Source: Mycolicibacterium litorale
GTDB lineage: Bacteria > Actinomycetota > Actinomycetes > Mycobacteriales > Mycobacteriaceae
NCBI GenBank assembly: GCA_002007745.1
Contig: CP019882.1
Coordinates: forward strand, 1,550,001 to 1,614,000
Direction: 5' to 3'
DNA length: 64,000 bases
Positions 51,356 through 63,700 of the stretch are shown here, in pieces. The notes below the pieces were generated by a model. It saw only the letters and a program-made list of their open reading frames with translations, was not told the DNA's origin and did no database searches. The position numbers and the translations under genes are program-made. Every line of letters starts with the position of its first letter. The stretch's first letter is position 1.

Positions 51356-52624
51356 ATGAAATTCGTGCTGGCAACCTGGGGCAGCCGGGGAGATATCGAG
51401 CCCACCGCAGCCGTCGGTCGAGAATTGGTGCGCCGCGGCCACGACGTTCGCATGGCGGTGCCGCCGGACCTGGTGGATTTCACCAAAGCAGCGGTCCCTG
51501 ACACCGTGGGTTTCGGCCCCAACTCGCGCTCGATTCTCGATGCCCACCGCGACTACTGGACTTGCTTTTTCAGCAGTCCGTGGCAGCTTCGCAAGATGGC
51601 CAGAGCTCGAGGTGAAATCTCCGGGCCCCTTTTCGAAGGGTGGCAGGACATGAGTGCGACATTGATGTCGCTGGCCGACGGCGCCGACGTGATATTCAGC
51701 GGTATCAATTTCGAGGATGCCGCGGCCAACGTGGCGGAGCACTATGGAATCCCACTGGCCACCCTGCATTATTTTCCGCTGCGGCCCAACGCTCGAGTCT
51801 TGCCATTTCTGCCCGGGCCGGTGGGCAGGGCTCTGGTGCGGGCGTTCTGGTGGCTGTCGTGGCGCGGGACCAAGAAAGTCGAAGACGTCCAACGCCGCGA
51901 ACTCGGCCTGCCCAGGGCAACCAGGTCTGCGCCGCGGCGGATCACCGAAAGCGGATCGCTGGAAATTCAGGCCTACGACGAGGCCTGCTTTCCCGGACTG
52001 GCGGCCGAATGGGCGCAGTCGGCGGCCCAGCGTCCGTTCGTCGGGACACTGACGTTGGAGCTGGCGACGGACTCCGACCAGGTGATCATGTCGTGGATCG
52101 AGGAAGGGACGCCGCCGATCTTCTTTGGTTTCGGCAGCATTCCGGTGGAATCCCCGGCCGATACGATCGCGATGATCGACTCGGCTTGCGCGCGGCTGGG
52201 AGAGCGAGCGCTGGTCGGCGCCGCTGCCTCCGATTTCAGCAGCGCGCCGCATTCCGAGCGCGTCAAAGTGGTCGGTCTGATGAACTACGCGACCGTGTTT
52301 CCCGCCTGCCGGGCGGTTGTCCACCACGGGGGATCGAGCACCACGCCGATCGCGATGCGGGCCGGAGTCCCTCAGCTCATCTTGTTCTGGGACCTCGTTC
52401 ACGCCATCTACGGGGCCGCGGTGCGGCGGTTGAAGGTCGGCGCCGCCCGGCGATTCTCCACCGTGACCGAGGAGTCTCTGGTCGCCGATCTGCGTGCCAT
52501 CCTGGCCCCCGATTACATCGCCCGAGCCCGTGACCTCGCCACTCGGATCACCGAGCCTGCAAAAAGTGCTGCGGTCGCCGCCGATCGTCTCGAAGAGTTC
52601 GCGCGGGCCAGCCGGGCGGGGTGA
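51356..52624 (+). CDS. UGT-type (GT1) glycosyltransferase, copy 4
   Basis: Intact, 422 residues from ATG 51356, opening MKFVLATWGSRGDIEPTAAV. FGFGSIPVESPADT is present, but the donor motif reads VHHGGSSTTPIAMRAG where the other copies have VHHGGAGT, a change in the nucleotide-sugar pocket that may alter sugar choice. It lies just upstream of mbtH and the NRPSs, so it may glycosylate the peptide directly. GPL Gtf enzymes are the nearest recognised family. Confidence 0.9.
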   Translation: MKFVLATWGSRGDIEPTAAVGRELVRRGHDVRMAVPPDLVDFTKAAVPDTVGFGPNSRSILDAHRDYWTCFFSSPWQLRKMARARGEISGPLFEGWQDMSATLMSLADGADVIFSGINFEDAAANVAEHYGIPLATLHYFPLRPNARVLPFLPGPVGRALVRAFWWLSWRGTKKVEDVQRRELGLPRATRSAPRRITESGSLEIQAYDEACFPGLAAEWAQSAAQRPFVGTLTLELATDSDQVIMSWIEEGTPPIFFGFGSIPVESPADTIAMIDSACARLGERALVGAAASDFSSAPHSERVKVVGLMNYATVFPACRAVVHHGGSSTTPIAMRAGVPQLILFWDLVHAIYGAAVRRLKVGAARRFSTVTEESLVADLRAILAPDYIARARDLATRITEPAKSAAVAADRLEEFARASRAG

Positions 52625-52824
52625 GGGCGAACCGAGTTCAGTGCACGCGAAGGGAGCTCGCCCGGCTCCGCGCACTAACGGTCGTAGGCGGACTGTGGCC
52701 GCCGTCGCGAGCTGCAGTGACCCGGCAAGGATCGCTTCGATAGGCGCCGATGTCGGCGGCCCCTCGGTGAAATCGATGGCCATGGCGTCTGCCACCGGCT
52801 CAGACAGCGTGCGAAGTTGCTGCT

Positions 52825-52840
52825 CGTGATGTGAGTCACA
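52825..52840 (+). promoter_or_regulatory. Candidate CRP (Rv3676-type) binding site
   Basis: CGTGATGTGAGTCACA fits the mycobacterial CRP consensus (C/T)GTGA-N6-TCAC(A/G) at every fixed position. Its centre lies about 76 bp before the predicted transcription start of mbtH, a usable activator position. Confidence 0.55.
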
Positions 52841-52844
52841 CCCA

Positions 52845-52874
52845 ACTTCGTGACATGGGTCATACCCACGAAGT
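52845..52874 (+). promoter_or_regulatory. Inverted repeat, possible operator
   Basis: ACTTCGTG and CACGAAGT form perfect 8-bp arms 14 bp apart. A smaller palindrome (TGGGT-CAT-ACCCA) sits inside. It is placed just upstream of the predicted -10 of mbtH, so a repressor or activator site is possible. Confidence 0.45.
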
Positions 52875-52924
52875 AGGGTTTGGAACTTGTTCTACCTATA
52901 TTGACGAGAGTGTCGGGAGACGCG

Positions 52925-53152
52925 GTGAGCACCAATCCGTTCGATGACGACGAGGGCCGTTTTGTCGTCTTGCTCAACGACGAAGAGCAACACAGCTTGT
53001 GGCCGACATTCGCCGATATCCCAGCAGGTTGGCGGGTTGTCTTCGGAGAAGCGGACCGGGCGGCTTGCCTGGAGTACATCGAACAGAACTGGTCCGACAT
53101 TCGACCGAAGAGTCTGCGTGAGCGGCTGGCGGGTAGCCGAACGTCCGATTAG
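52925..53152 (+). CDS. MbtH-like NRPS accessory protein
   Basis: A protein of 75 residues with the family signature: [24 protein letters not shown], then [10 protein letters not shown] and [14 protein letters not shown]. MbtH proteins bind and stabilise adenylation domains. It lies 21 bp before the first NRPS gene in the same operon, so it is the partner of those A domains. GTG 52925 follows GGGAGA; the frame opens upstream to 52880, but that part does not look like MbtH. Confidence 0.95.
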   Translation: MSTNPFDDDEGRFVVLLNDEEQHSLWPTFADIPAGWRVVFGEADRAACLEYIEQNWSDIRPKSLRERLAGSRTSD

Positions 53153-53173
53153 AACGGTTGGGGTCTGGGAGTT

Positions 53174-56100
53174 TTGATGGAGTTCAACAGCGATGCGCTT
53201 CCGCTGACACGCGCGCAGCTGGACATCTGGCTGGCGCAGGAGACGGGTAACGCCGGCACGGACTGGCAAATCGGCATGTTGATGAAGGTCGAGGGCGCGC
53301 TCGAACGGGACGCTCTCGAATGGGCGCTCCAGCGTGCGATGCGCGAGGCGGAACCGGTGCGAGCCGCATTCTTCGAAGAGGACGGCCAGGTTTGCCAACG
53401 GGTGCTCGACTATCCGGAGATCGACCTCGACTTCTACGACTTCAGTGGCTCGAGCGACCCGCTGGGCGACGTCCAGGACGCAGCGCTGGCGATCCAGCGC
53501 ACCCCGATGCCGTTCACCGGCCCGTTGTTCAAGTACGCCCTCTTCGAGACCGGGCCGGCGGAATTCTACTTATTCGGGTGTTTTCACCACATCGTCATCG
53601 ATGGCGCGGGAATCTGGCTTCTGGTCAATCGTGTCGCATCGATTTATTCGGCCACCATCTCCGGTGATTTAATTCCGCCCGCATTCTTTGGTTCGTTGCA
53701 GGATTTGATCGACAGCGAATCTGAATACGAAGGATCCGCCGAATATCGGGACGACCAGGCTTATTGGATCGCGCATCTGCCCGGGGAAGCAGCGTCGAAG
53801 TATCAGTCGCAGGAAACCGGCGAGCCAGACCCGGAGTGGCGCTCGGCGCCGGTCCCACTCGATCCGACCATTCTGCGTCGGGTCGACGATTTGGCGCACG
53901 CGTGGGACATCCCCCGCAACTCGGTGATCGCCGCGGCGAGCGCCCTGCTGGTACGCGGGCGGTGCGCCGAGGGAGCGGAGGTCGTCTTCGACTTCCCGGT
54001 CAGCAGGCGGGTCCGCCCTGAATTGAAGACGCTACCCGGGATGGTTGCCGGACTTGTGCCCTTGGTGTTGCCTACCCCCGCACAAGCCTCGGTGCGTGAT
54101 TTCTGCCAGGAGGTCGACGCGAGAATCCGGGAAGCCGTGCAGCACCAGAGGTTTCCGGTGCATTCTCTCGAGCGCGGCGCTCAGACCGAGGACCGCATCG
54201 TCATCAATTTCTTTCCCGCCGCATTCACACTGGACTTCGGCGGTGCGCCGGCCTCGGCCAACATGACCAACTCCGGTCTAGCCGGGAGCACCGGGTTCAC
54301 CTTCTCCGGCCTTGGCGACGAACTCTTGCTCAACACGCTCGGTACCGGGCAACTGTTCGGGGACTGGGACGCCGCCGAGGTGACGCGGCGGTTGCTACAG
54401 GTGCTGGTCGCGATGATCGGCGATCCAACGCGCCGGATCTCGTCGATCGATGTGCTCGACGGCTCGGATCGAGATCGCCTCGATGCATGGGGTAACCGGG
54501 CGGCGCTGACAACACCGTTGACCCCGCCGACCTCGATCCCGGCACTGTTCGCCGAACAAGCCGCCCGGATCCCGGACGCCGTGGCGATCAGCTGTGGTGA
54601 GCAGACGTGGACCTACCGCGACCTCGATGAGACCTCGAACCGTCTGGCGAATCTGCTGGCGACTCACGGAGCGGAGCCCGGGCGCCGGGTGGCGTTGTTG
54701 TTGCCGCGGTCGGCCGAGGCGGTCGTGGCGATACTGGCGGTGCTGAAAACCGGTGCGACGTATGTCGCAATCGATCCGTCGGTCCCGGAAGCCCGGATGC
54801 AGTTCGTGCTCGAAGACTCCGTGCCCGTTGCGGCGATCACCAACCCCGAGTTGCACTCCCGTCTCGTCGGGCGTGACCTGGCGGTGGTGGACTTCGGTGA
54901 CCCGGCTGTCGCCGGCCAGCCGACAACAGCCCCGGCAGGCCCGGACCCCGCAGACATCGCCTACATCATCTACACCTCCGGTACTACGGGCACGCCCAAG
55001 GGCGTGGCGATACCGCACCGCAACGTCACGCGGCTGCTGGCTGCCCTGGCGACCGAGATGGAGTTGGCCGAGCAGGTCTGGACGCAGTGCCATTCCTTGG
55101 CATTCGACTTCTCGGTGTGGGAGATCTGGGGCGCCCTCCTCCACGGTGGCCGCCTGGTGGTGGTTCCCGATGCGGTGGTCCGCTCGCCGGAAGATCTCTA
55201 CGCGTTGCTCGTCGCGGAAGAGGTCGATGTCCTGAGCCAGACCCCGTCGGCGTTCTACGCACTGCAAGGCGCCGACGGTCCCGCCGATCAGCCAGCCGAC
55301 CTGGCGCTCAAAGCCGTCGTTTTCGGTGGCGAAGCGCTTGAACCACATCGCTTGAAGACGTGGCTGCACAATCATCCGGACGCGCCCCGCATGATCAACA
55401 TGTACGGGATCACCGAGACGACCGTCCACGCGTCGTTCCGGGAAATCACGCTGGGCGATACCGATGGTGCGGTCAGCCCCATCGGGCATCCGCTGGCCAA
55501 TCTCGGCTTCTTCGTTCTCGACGGGTGGCTGCGGCCCGTTCCGGCGGGTGTCGTCGGTGAACTCTATGTGGCCGGTTCCGGCCTGGCCTACGGCTACATC
55601 GGACGGGCGGGATTGTCCGCCACGCGGTTTGTGGCGTGCCCGTTCGGGATGCCGGCCGAGCGCATGTATCGCACCGGTGACCTGGTGCGGTGGAATGCCC
55701 AAGGACAGCTCGAGTACATGGGGCGCGCCGACGAACAGGTCAAGATCCGCGGTTACCGGATCGAGCTGGGCGAAATCCAGGCGGTGCTCAGCGAATTGGA
55801 CGGTGTACAGCAGGCGGTGGTGATCGCGCGCGAAGACCGCGCCGGCGACAAACGACTGGTCGCGTACGTCACCGGGGCCGCGGATCCGGCGGCGGTGCGC
55901 GCCACCGCGGCCGAGCGACTCCCGGGTTATATGGTTCCCACCGCTGTCGTCGCCATCGATGCGCTGCCGCTGACGGTCAACGGCAAGCTGGACACCCGGG
56001 CGCTACCCGCGCCGGAGTACCAGGATGCCGAGTCGTATCGAGCCCCGGGCGATGCGGTCGAGGAGATCCTGGCCGGGATCTACGCCCAAGTCCTCGGCTT

Positions 56101-57721
56101 GGAGAAAGTCGGAGTGGACGAGTCCTTCTTCGAATTGGGCGGCGACAGCATCCTGTCCATGCAGGTTGTGGCCAGGGCCCGGGCCGCGGGCGTATTGTGC
56201 CGTCCGCGTGACGTCTTCGTCGAGCAGACAGTGGCCCGACTGGCCCAGGTGGCCACGGTGGTCGACCCGGGGGCCGATGAAGCCGACAGCGGTGTCGGCC
56301 CGTTGCCCGCCACGCCGATCATCCGGTGGCTGCAGAGCCAGGAGGCGGCAGGCAGCCCGATCGATCGCTTCAACCAGACGGTCGTGGTGCAGGCCCCGGA
56401 GGACACCACCGAGGCCGACGTACTGGTGATGCTGCAGACGCTGCTGGATCGCCATGGAATGCTCAGGCTTCGTATCGGTGACGATGGTGCCGGTGAATGG
56501 GCGCTCGAGATACCCGAAGTCGGCTCGGTTGATGCCCGTTCGCTGCTGCACACCGTCGAAGTTCTGACCGACGAGGCGGTATCCCATGCCGGATCGCAGC
56601 TGAACCCGCGGTCCGGGGTGATGCTGAGCGCGGTGTGGGTGACCTCGACACGCCGGTTGGTGGCCATCATTCACCACCTCGCCATCGATGGTGTTTCGTG
56701 GCGAATCCTGTTGGAGGATCTCAACCTTGCCTGGGTCCAACACCGGGCCGGCCAGCAGGTGGCGTTGCCCGAAACCGGCACCTCATTCGCCAGGTGGTCC
56801 GCGATCCTGGCTGAGCATGCACGGCGTGCCGACGTCGTGCAGCAGGCGGAAACGTGGCGACGAATCATGTCTGCGCCCGCCGTGCTGCCACCGGTCAACC
56901 CAGAGGTCGACACGCAGCGTAGCTCTGGCACGGTGTTCGTCGACATCGATGTCGAGACGACGCAGGTTCTGCTCGGCGATGCGCCCGTGGCGTTTCACAC
57001 CGGCATCCACGAAATCCTGTTGATTGCATTCGCTTTGGCGGCAACCGAATTCCTGGGCACCGGCGGTTCACCGATTGTCGTCGATATCGAGGGGCACGGG
57101 CGGGAGGAAGAGCTCTCGGCCGATGTCGACCTGTCGCGCACCGTGGGCTGGTTCACCGCCAAATATCCCGTATCACTCGAAGTGGGTGCATTGGGCTGGG
57201 CGCAGGTGGTGGCCGGTGACGCGAAGTTGGGCGCAGTGGTGAAGGCTGCGAAGGAACATCTCCGGGCGCAACCCGACGGTCTGAACTACGGGGTTCTGCG
57301 CTACCTCAACGGCGACGTGGATATGGCGGGTCCGGATCCGGCGATCGTCTTCAACTACCTCGGGCGCCAGGGCGCGACATCCGCCGAGACAAGCGGTGAC
57401 TCGTGGCAGATCTGCTGGGACGGATTGGCGCACATCAGCCCGAGTGTCAAACCCGCGATACCGCTGATGCACACGTTGGCGCTCGATGCCGGCACGATGG
57501 ACACCGATGCCGGCCCGCGTCTGCGTGCCACCTGGACGTGGGCGCCCTCGGCGTTGAATCAGGCACAGGTCACTCGATTGAGCCAGTTGTGGGTCGAGGC
57601 ACTGAACGGCATTTGTGCCCATGTGCTCAGCGGAGGCGGCGGATTGACACCGTCGGATATCGCGGCGTGCCTTACCCAGGAGCAGATCGACGAGCTTCAG
57701 CGGCAGTATGCGGATAGCTGA
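53174..57721 (+). CDS. Non-ribosomal peptide synthetase, single module C-A-T-E
   Basis: A protein of 1515 residues. Condensation domain with [10 protein letters not shown] (His139, Asp143); at the chain start it probably N-acylates the first amino acid. Adenylation domain (about 455-965) with [13 protein letters not shown] near 598, then a carrier domain with GGDSI (Ser992). The last 470 residues are an epimerisation domain ([42 protein letters not shown]). Residues aligned by eye to the eight specificity positions plus the terminal Lys give D-F-W-S-V-G-M-V-H-K, close to the known threonine code D-F-W-N-I-G-M-V-H-K. So the first residue is probably D-Thr or D-allo-Thr. GPLs start with D-Phe, so this is not a simple GPL Mps1. 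It overlaps the next NRPS by 14 bp. Confidence 0.93.
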   Translation: MMEFNSDALPLTRAQLDIWLAQETGNAGTDWQIGMLMKVEGALERDALEWALQRAMREAEPVRAAFFEEDGQVCQRVLDYPEIDLDFYDFSGSSDPLGDVQDAALAIQRTPMPFTGPLFKYALFETGPAEFYLFGCFHHIVIDGAGIWLLVNRVASIYSATISGDLIPPAFFGSLQDLIDSESEYEGSAEYRDDQAYWIAHLPGEAASKYQSQETGEPDPEWRSAPVPLDPTILRRVDDLAHAWDIPRNSVIAAASALLVRGRCAEGAEVVFDFPVSRRVRPELKTLPGMVAGLVPLVLPTPAQASVRDFCQEVDARIREAVQHQRFPVHSLERGAQTEDRIVINFFPAAFTLDFGGAPASANMTNSGLAGSTGFTFSGLGDELLLNTLGTGQLFGDWDAAEVTRRLLQVLVAMIGDPTRRISSIDVLDGSDRDRLDAWGNRAALTTPLTPPTSIPALFAEQAARIPDAVAISCGEQTWTYRDLDETSNRLANLLATHGAEPGRRVALLLPRSAEAVVAILAVLKTGATYVAIDPSVPEARMQFVLEDSVPVAAITNPELHSRLVGRDLAVVDFGDPAVAGQPTTAPAGPDPADIAYIIYTSGTTGTPKGVAIPHRNVTRLLAALATEMELAEQVWTQCHSLAFDFSVWEIWGALLHGGRLVVVPDAVVRSPEDLYALLVAEEVDVLSQTPSAFYALQGADGPADQPADLALKAVVFGGEALEPHRLKTWLHNHPDAPRMINMYGITETTVHASFREITLGDTDGAVSPIGHPLANLGFFVLDGWLRPVPAGVVGELYVAGSGLAYGYIGRAGLSATRFVACPFGMPAERMYRTGDLVRWNAQGQLEYMGRADEQVKIRGYRIELGEIQAVLSELDGVQQAVVIAREDRAGDKRLVAYVTGAADPAAVRATAAERLPGYMVPTAVVAIDALPLTVNGKLDTRALPAPEYQDAESYRAPGDAVEEILAGIYAQVLGLEKVGVDESFFELGGDSILSMQVVARARAAGVLCRPRDVFVEQTVARLAQVATVVDPGADEADSGVGPLPATPIIRWLQSQEAAGSPIDRFNQTVVVQAPEDTTEADVLVMLQTLLDRHGMLRLRIGDDGAGEWALEIPEVGSVDARSLLHTVEVLTDEAVSHAGSQLNPRSGVMLSAVWVTSTRRLVAIIHHLAIDGVSWRILLEDLNLAWVQHRAGQQVALPETGTSFARWSAILAEHARRADVVQQAETWRRIMSAPAVLPPVNPEVDTQRSSGTVFVDIDVETTQVLLGDAPVAFHTGIHEILLIAFALAATEFLGTGGSPIVVDIEGHGREEELSADVDLSRTVGWFTAKYPVSLEVGALGWAQVVAGDAKLGAVVKAAKEHLRAQPDGLNYGVLRYLNGDVDMAGPDPAIVFNYLGRQGATSAETSGDSWQICWDGLAHISPSVKPAIPLMHTLALDAGTMDTDAGPRLRATWTWAPSALNQAQVTRLSQLWVEALNGICAHVLSGGGGLTPSDIAACLTQEQIDELQRQYADS

Positions 57722-60700
57722 TGCGCTGCCGCTGACTCCGCTGCAGCAGGGGTTGTTCTTCCACGCCAGCGCCTCGTCAGGTGACGACGATGTGTACGCG
57801 GTTCAGTTGTATGTGAGTCTGAGCGGCCCGTTGGATGCGGCGCGGTTGCAGGCGGCGGTGCAGGCCGTTGTGGAGCGCCATCCGAACCTGGCGGCCCGGT
57901 TCTCGCAGAAGTTCGCCGATCCGGTGCAGGTGATTCCCGCTGATCCGGTGGTGCCCTGGCGGTATCTGGAGCTGGATTCCGCGGGCGAGGAGCTCGAACA
58001 CCGGATCGCGCAGGTGTGTTCTGCCGACCGTATTGCGGTGTGTGCGTTGGGTAACGAGCCGGCATTCCGGGCGGCATTGATTCGCACGGCCGCCGATCGG
58101 TACCGGTTCGTGTTGACCAATCACCACATCGTGCTCGACGGCTGGTCGCTGCCGATCCTGTTGGGGGAGATATTCGCGGTCTATTACGGGCAGCGATTGC
58201 CTCCGGCTCCGCCGTACCGGCGTTTCGTGAGTTGGCTGGCCGGTCGCGATCTGGACGCGGCGCGGGCGGCGTGGGGGCAAGTGCTGTCCGGCTTCGAGGC
58301 CCCGACCCTGGTGGGCCCGGCCGGCCGGGCCGCACATGGTGGACGCGGTATCGTGTCGTTCCCGGTCGCTGCAGAGACCACCCATGCGCTGGGTGAGCTT
58401 GCGCGGTCGTGTCATACGACGGTCAGTACGGTGTTGCAGGCGGCTTATGCGCGGGTGCTGATGTCGATGACGGGTCAGCGTGATGTGGTGTTCGGGACCA
58501 CTGTGTCCGGCCGGCCCGAGGAGGTGTTGGGCGCGGATTCGATGGTGGGTCTGTTGATCAACACGGTGCCGGTTCGAGCCCAGATCAGCGCGACGACCAC
58601 GACGGCTGAGCTGCTCAACCAGCTGCAGAATTCGCATGCCCTGACTTTGGATCATCAACATCTCGCGCTCAACGAGATCCATCGGGTCGTGGGCACAGAG
58701 CAGCTCTTCGACACGTTCTTCGTGTACGAGAACTACCCGATCGACGCTGCGGCGCTGTCGGGTGTCGACGGTTTGGCCGTCACCGATTTCGCCCACCACG
58801 AAAGCAATCATTATCCGCTGTCGGTGCAAGCCATCCCGGGCGATGAATTGACGCTGCGGGTCGAGTTCGACACCGACGTGTTCGACGAGGCCGACATCGA
58901 GAGGTTGGCTGGGCGGCTCAACCGTGTGTTCGCTGCCATGACTGCCGATCCCGCGCTGCCGCTGTGTTCGGTTGATCTGTTGGATGGGGCCGAGCTTGGG
59001 CTGTTGGATGTTTGGAGTAATCGGGCGGTTTTGACTCGGCCGCTGGGTGCGGTGTCGTCGATTCCGGAGTTGTTCGCTGCTCAGGTGGCTCGGGTGCCGG
59101 AGGCGGTGGCGCTTTCGTGGGGACCTCGGTCCTGGACGTATCGGGAGCTTGATCGGGACAGCAGTCGGTTCGCGTCGTACTTGGCCGGTGCGGGGATTGG
59201 TCCGGGTCAGCGGGTGGCGTTGTTGTTGCGGCGGTCGGCTGATGCGGTCGTGGCGATTCTGGCGGTGCTCAAGACCGGTGCGGCGTATGTGCCGATCGAT
59301 CCGGCTGCGCCGGTGGCGCGGATGCAGTTGGTGCTCGATGATGCTGCGCCGGCGGCGGTGATCACAACGGCGGCGTTGCGTGAGCGTCTGGTGGGGCTGG
59401 ATTCGTGGATCGTCGATGTCGATGATCCGGCGATCGGTGTTCAGCCTGTTGTCGGGCTTGCCGGGCCGGTGGCTGATGACATCGCGTATTTGATCTATAC
59501 CTCCGGCACCACTGGTGTCCCCAAGGGGGTGGCCATCACCCACCGCAACGTCACCCGGCTCATCGAGTCGCTGAGGGCTTTACCGCTGCCCCCCGCGCAG
59601 GTCTGGTCGCAGTGCCGTTCGTACGGCTTCGACGTCTCGGTCCAGGAGATCTTCGGTGCGCTATTAGGTGGCGGACGGCTGGTGGTCGTACCCGAATCGG
59701 TGGCACGCGTGCCAGAAGACCTTGCGGCGCTGTTGGTCGCCGAAGAAGTGAACGTGTTCAGTACCACCCCGTCCGAGGTGGGCATGCTGTCGCCCGAAGC
59801 CCTCCCGTCGGTGGCGCTGATCATCGGGGCCGAGCCGTGCCCGACCGAGTTGATGGATCGTTGGGCGCCGGGCCGGGTCATGATCAACGCGTACGGCCCC
59901 ACCGAGACGACGGTCGATGTCGCGTTGAGCGCGCCGCTGCAAGCGGACTCCGGACAGGTGCCGATCGGGCCGCCGATATCAGGAGCCGCGTTCTTCATCC
60001 TCGATGATTGGTTGCGGCCGGTCCCGCCCGGGGCGATCGGAGAGTTGTACGTCGCCGGCGGCGGGGTCGGTGTCGGATACCTGGGCAGAGCCGGTCTGAC
60101 CGGCTCGCGGTTCGTCGCCTGTCCGTTTGGCGGCGTCGGCACACGCATGTATCGCACCGGTGACCTGGTGTGGTGGGGCGCCGACGGCCAACTGCGTTAT
60201 GTGGGCCGCGCGGACGAGCAGGTGAAGATCCGTGGGTACCGGATCGAGCTGGGCGAAATCCAAACCGTGCTCAGCGAACTGGACGGTGTCGAGCAAGCCG
60301 CGGTTGTCACCCGCGAGGACCGCCCTGGTGAGAAACGCCTCGTGGGCTACATCGTGGGGACGGCAGATCCAGGACGTGCGCGGGCAACCCTTGTCGAGCG
60401 GCTGCCAGCCTATATGGTTCCGGCAGCGGTGATGAGCATCGACGCGCTGCCCCTGACGGTCAACGGCAAACTCGACCGGCGAGCGCTGCCGGCGCCGGAA
60501 TTCCACGACGCCGATCATTATCGTGCACCGGCCAACGCGGTCGAGGAGGCGCTGGCCGGAATCTTCGCCAGCGTGCTCGGTCTGGCGCGCGTCGGTGCCG
60601 ACGATTCGTTTTTCAACCTGGGCGGAGACTCGCTGTCGGCGATGCGTCTGATCGCCGCGGTCAATACGGGCCTGAAGACCGTGCTTTCGGTACGGACGCT

Positions 60701-63700
60701 GTTCGAGGCGCCCACAGTCGCGCAACTGGCGGCGCGAATCGGCGGAGATACGGTGTCCGCCGACTCGTCAGCGACTCTCGAGACAGCGACAGCGACAGCG
60801 ACCGCGACGGCGACGGCAGCGGCGGCCAAGAGCGGGCCGGCAAACCCCGGCGGGAGTATGCGGATAGCGGATGTGCTGCCGCTGACTCCGCTGCAGCAGG
60901 GATTGCTGTTTCACGCCAGCGCTTCATCGGGTGACGACGATGTGTACGCGGTACAGCTGTACCTCACTCTGCGTGGGCCGCTGGATCCGGACCGGTTGCG
61001 GTCAGCGGTGCAGGCCGCGGTGGCACGTCATCCGAACGTGGCGGCCCGGTTCTCGCAGAAGTTCGCCGAGCCGGTACAGGTGATTCTGGCTGAACCGGTG
61101 GTGCCCTGGCGGTATCTGGAGCTGGATTCCGCGGGCGAGGAGCTCGAAGATCGCATCGCGCAGGTGTGCGCGGCCGAACGTATCGCGGTATCCCAGTTGG
61201 GTAATGGGCCGGTGTTCCGGGCGGCGTTGATCCGGACCGGGGCGGATGAACACCGGTTCGTGCTGACCAATCACCACATCGTGCTCGACGGCTGGTCGCT
61301 GCCGATCCTGCTCGGCGAGGTGTTCGCCAGCTACTACAGGGAGTCGCTGCCACCCGCTGTACCGTATCGGCGGTTCGTGACGTGGCTGACCAGCCGGGAC
61401 TTGGATGCCGCCCGCGCGGTGTGGGCCGACGTGCTTTCCGGCTTCGAGGCCCCGACCCTGGTGGGCCCGGCCGGCCGAATGCAATCGGGCGAACGGCAGA
61501 TCGCGTCATTCGTCATGCCGGAGCAGATCACCGGGGCCCTGGGTGAGCTTGCGCGGTCGTGTCATACGACGGTCAGTACGGTGTTGCAGGCAGCTTATGC
61601 GCGGGTGCTGATGTCGATGACGGGTCAGCGTGATGTGGTGTTCGGGACCACTGTGTCCGGCCGGCCCGAGGAGGTGCTGGGCGCGGATTCGATGGTGGGT
61701 CTGTTGATCAACACGGTGCCGGTTCGAGCCCAGATCAGCGCGACGACCACGACGGCTGAGCTGCTCAACCAGCTGCAGAATTCCCATGCCCTGACTTTGG
61801 ATCATCAACATCTCGCGCTCAACGAGATCCATCGGGTCGTGGGCACAGAGCAGCTCTTCGACACGTTCTTCGTTTATGAGAATTATCCGGTCGATGCCGC
61901 AAGGCTCCCGGGTACCGACGGTCTGGCGGTCACAAACTTCGCGCACCGCGAGTACAACCACTACCCGATCTCGATACAGGCGATCCCGGGCGATGAATTG
62001 ACGCTGCGGGTCGAGTTCGACACCGACGTAGTCGATCTCGCCGGCATCGAGACTCTCGTCGAGCGACTCAAGCGCGTCGTCGCGACGATGGGTGCCGATC
62101 CTGCGCGGCCGCTGTGTTCGGTTGATCTGTTGGATGGGGCCGAGCGTGGGCAGTTGGATGTTTGGAGTAATCGGGCGGTTTTGACCCGGCCGCTGGGTGT
62201 GGTGTCGTCGATTCCGGAGTTGTTCGCTGCTCAGGTGGTTCGGGTGCCGGAGGCGGTGGCGCTTTCGTGGGGATCTCGGTCCTGGACGTATCGGGAGCTT
62301 GATCGGGACAGCAGTCGGTTCGCGTCGTACTTGGCCGGTGCGGGGGTTGGTCCGGGTCAGCGGGTGGCGTTGTTGTTGCCGCGGTCGGCTGATGCGGTCG
62401 TGGCGATTCTGGCGGTGCTCAAGACCGGTGCGGCGTATGTGCCGATCGATCCGGCTGCGCCGGTGGCGCGGATGCAGTTGGTGCTCGATGATGCTGCGCC
62501 GGTGGCGGTGATCACGACGGCGGCGTTGCGTGAGCGTCTGGTGGGGCTGGATTCGTGGATCGTCGATGTCGATGATCCGGCGATCGGTGTTCAGCCTGTT
62601 GTCGGGCTTGCCGGGCCGGTGGCTGATGACATCGCGTATTTGATCTATACCTCCGGCACCACTGGTGTTCCCAAGGGGGTGGCCATCACCCACCGCAACG
62701 TCACCCGGCTGCTGGCGGCCATGGCTGTCGAAATCGACCTGGCGGAGCAGGTGTGGTCGCTGTGGCATTCACTGGCCTTTGACGTGTCGGTCTGCGAGAT
62801 GTGGGGCGCCTTGGCGTACGGCGGCCGACTGGTGGTCGTGCCCGAGTCGGTGGGCCGGGTGCCCGAGGAATTCCACGCCCTGCTGGTCGACGAGCGGGTC
62901 ACCGTGCTGTCCCAGACTCCGTCGGCCTTCTATGCGTTGCAGACCGCGGACGCTGTGGCACCCGAGCTCGGGCGCCGACTACAGCTGCGGACTGTGATCT
63001 TCGCCGGGGAAGCGCTTGAGCCGCAACGGCTTCAGACCTGGCTGGGCAACCACCCGAAGTCGCCGCGTCTGTTGAACCTTTACGGCACCACCGAAACCAC
63101 GGTGCACGCGTCATTCCGGGAGATCACGACGGCAGATGCCGGTGTCGATGTGAGCCCGGTCGGTGGCCCGTTGGCCGACCTGGCATTCTTCGTGCTCGAC
63201 CAATGGTTGCGCCCGGTGGCACCCGGCGTCGTCGGTGACCTGTATGTCGCTGGCCCGCAGGCTGGTCTGGGGTATTGGCGGCGGCCGGGGCTGTCCGCGT
63301 CACGCTTCGTCGCCTGTCCATTCGGCGCACCGGGTGACCGGATGTATCGGACCGGGGATCTGGTCTGGTGGGACGCCGGCGGCGATCTGCGCTATGTGGG
63401 CCGCGCTGACGAACAGGTGAAGATTCGCGGATATCGGATCGAGCTCGGTGAGGTGCGATCGGTGCTCGCCGCTGTGGCCGGGGTGGAGCAGGCTGTGGTA
63501 CTCGCCCGGGAGGACGGTCCGGGCGAGAAGCGCCTCGTCGGTTACGTGACCGGATCCGGCGACCTTGAACCGGTCGCGCTACGAGCCGCGTTGGCGGCAC
63601 GCCTCCCGGAGTACATGGTTCCGGCCGCAGTGGTGGTGGTCGCGGCACTTCCGTTGACGGTCAACGGAAAACTCGACCGGCGAGCGCTGCCCGCACCTGA

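Larger units (their letters stand above)
52625..52924 (+). promoter_or_regulatory. Control region of the mbtH-NRPS operon
   Basis: 300 bp without a gene. It holds a CRP-type site (52825-52840), a separate inverted repeat (52845-52874) and a plausible -10 TATATT at 52897-52902, which would start transcription near 52909, just ahead of GGGAGA and GTG 52925. No good -35 was found, which suits an activator-dependent promoter. The left third (52625-52800) shows nothing recognisable. Confidence 0.55.

Noticed and set aside
57777-59543. Long open frames on the - strand opposite the NRPS modules (also 61506-62768)
   Set aside because: They are Arg/His-rich shadows of high-GC coding sequence; the + strand has complete C-A-T domain motifs.
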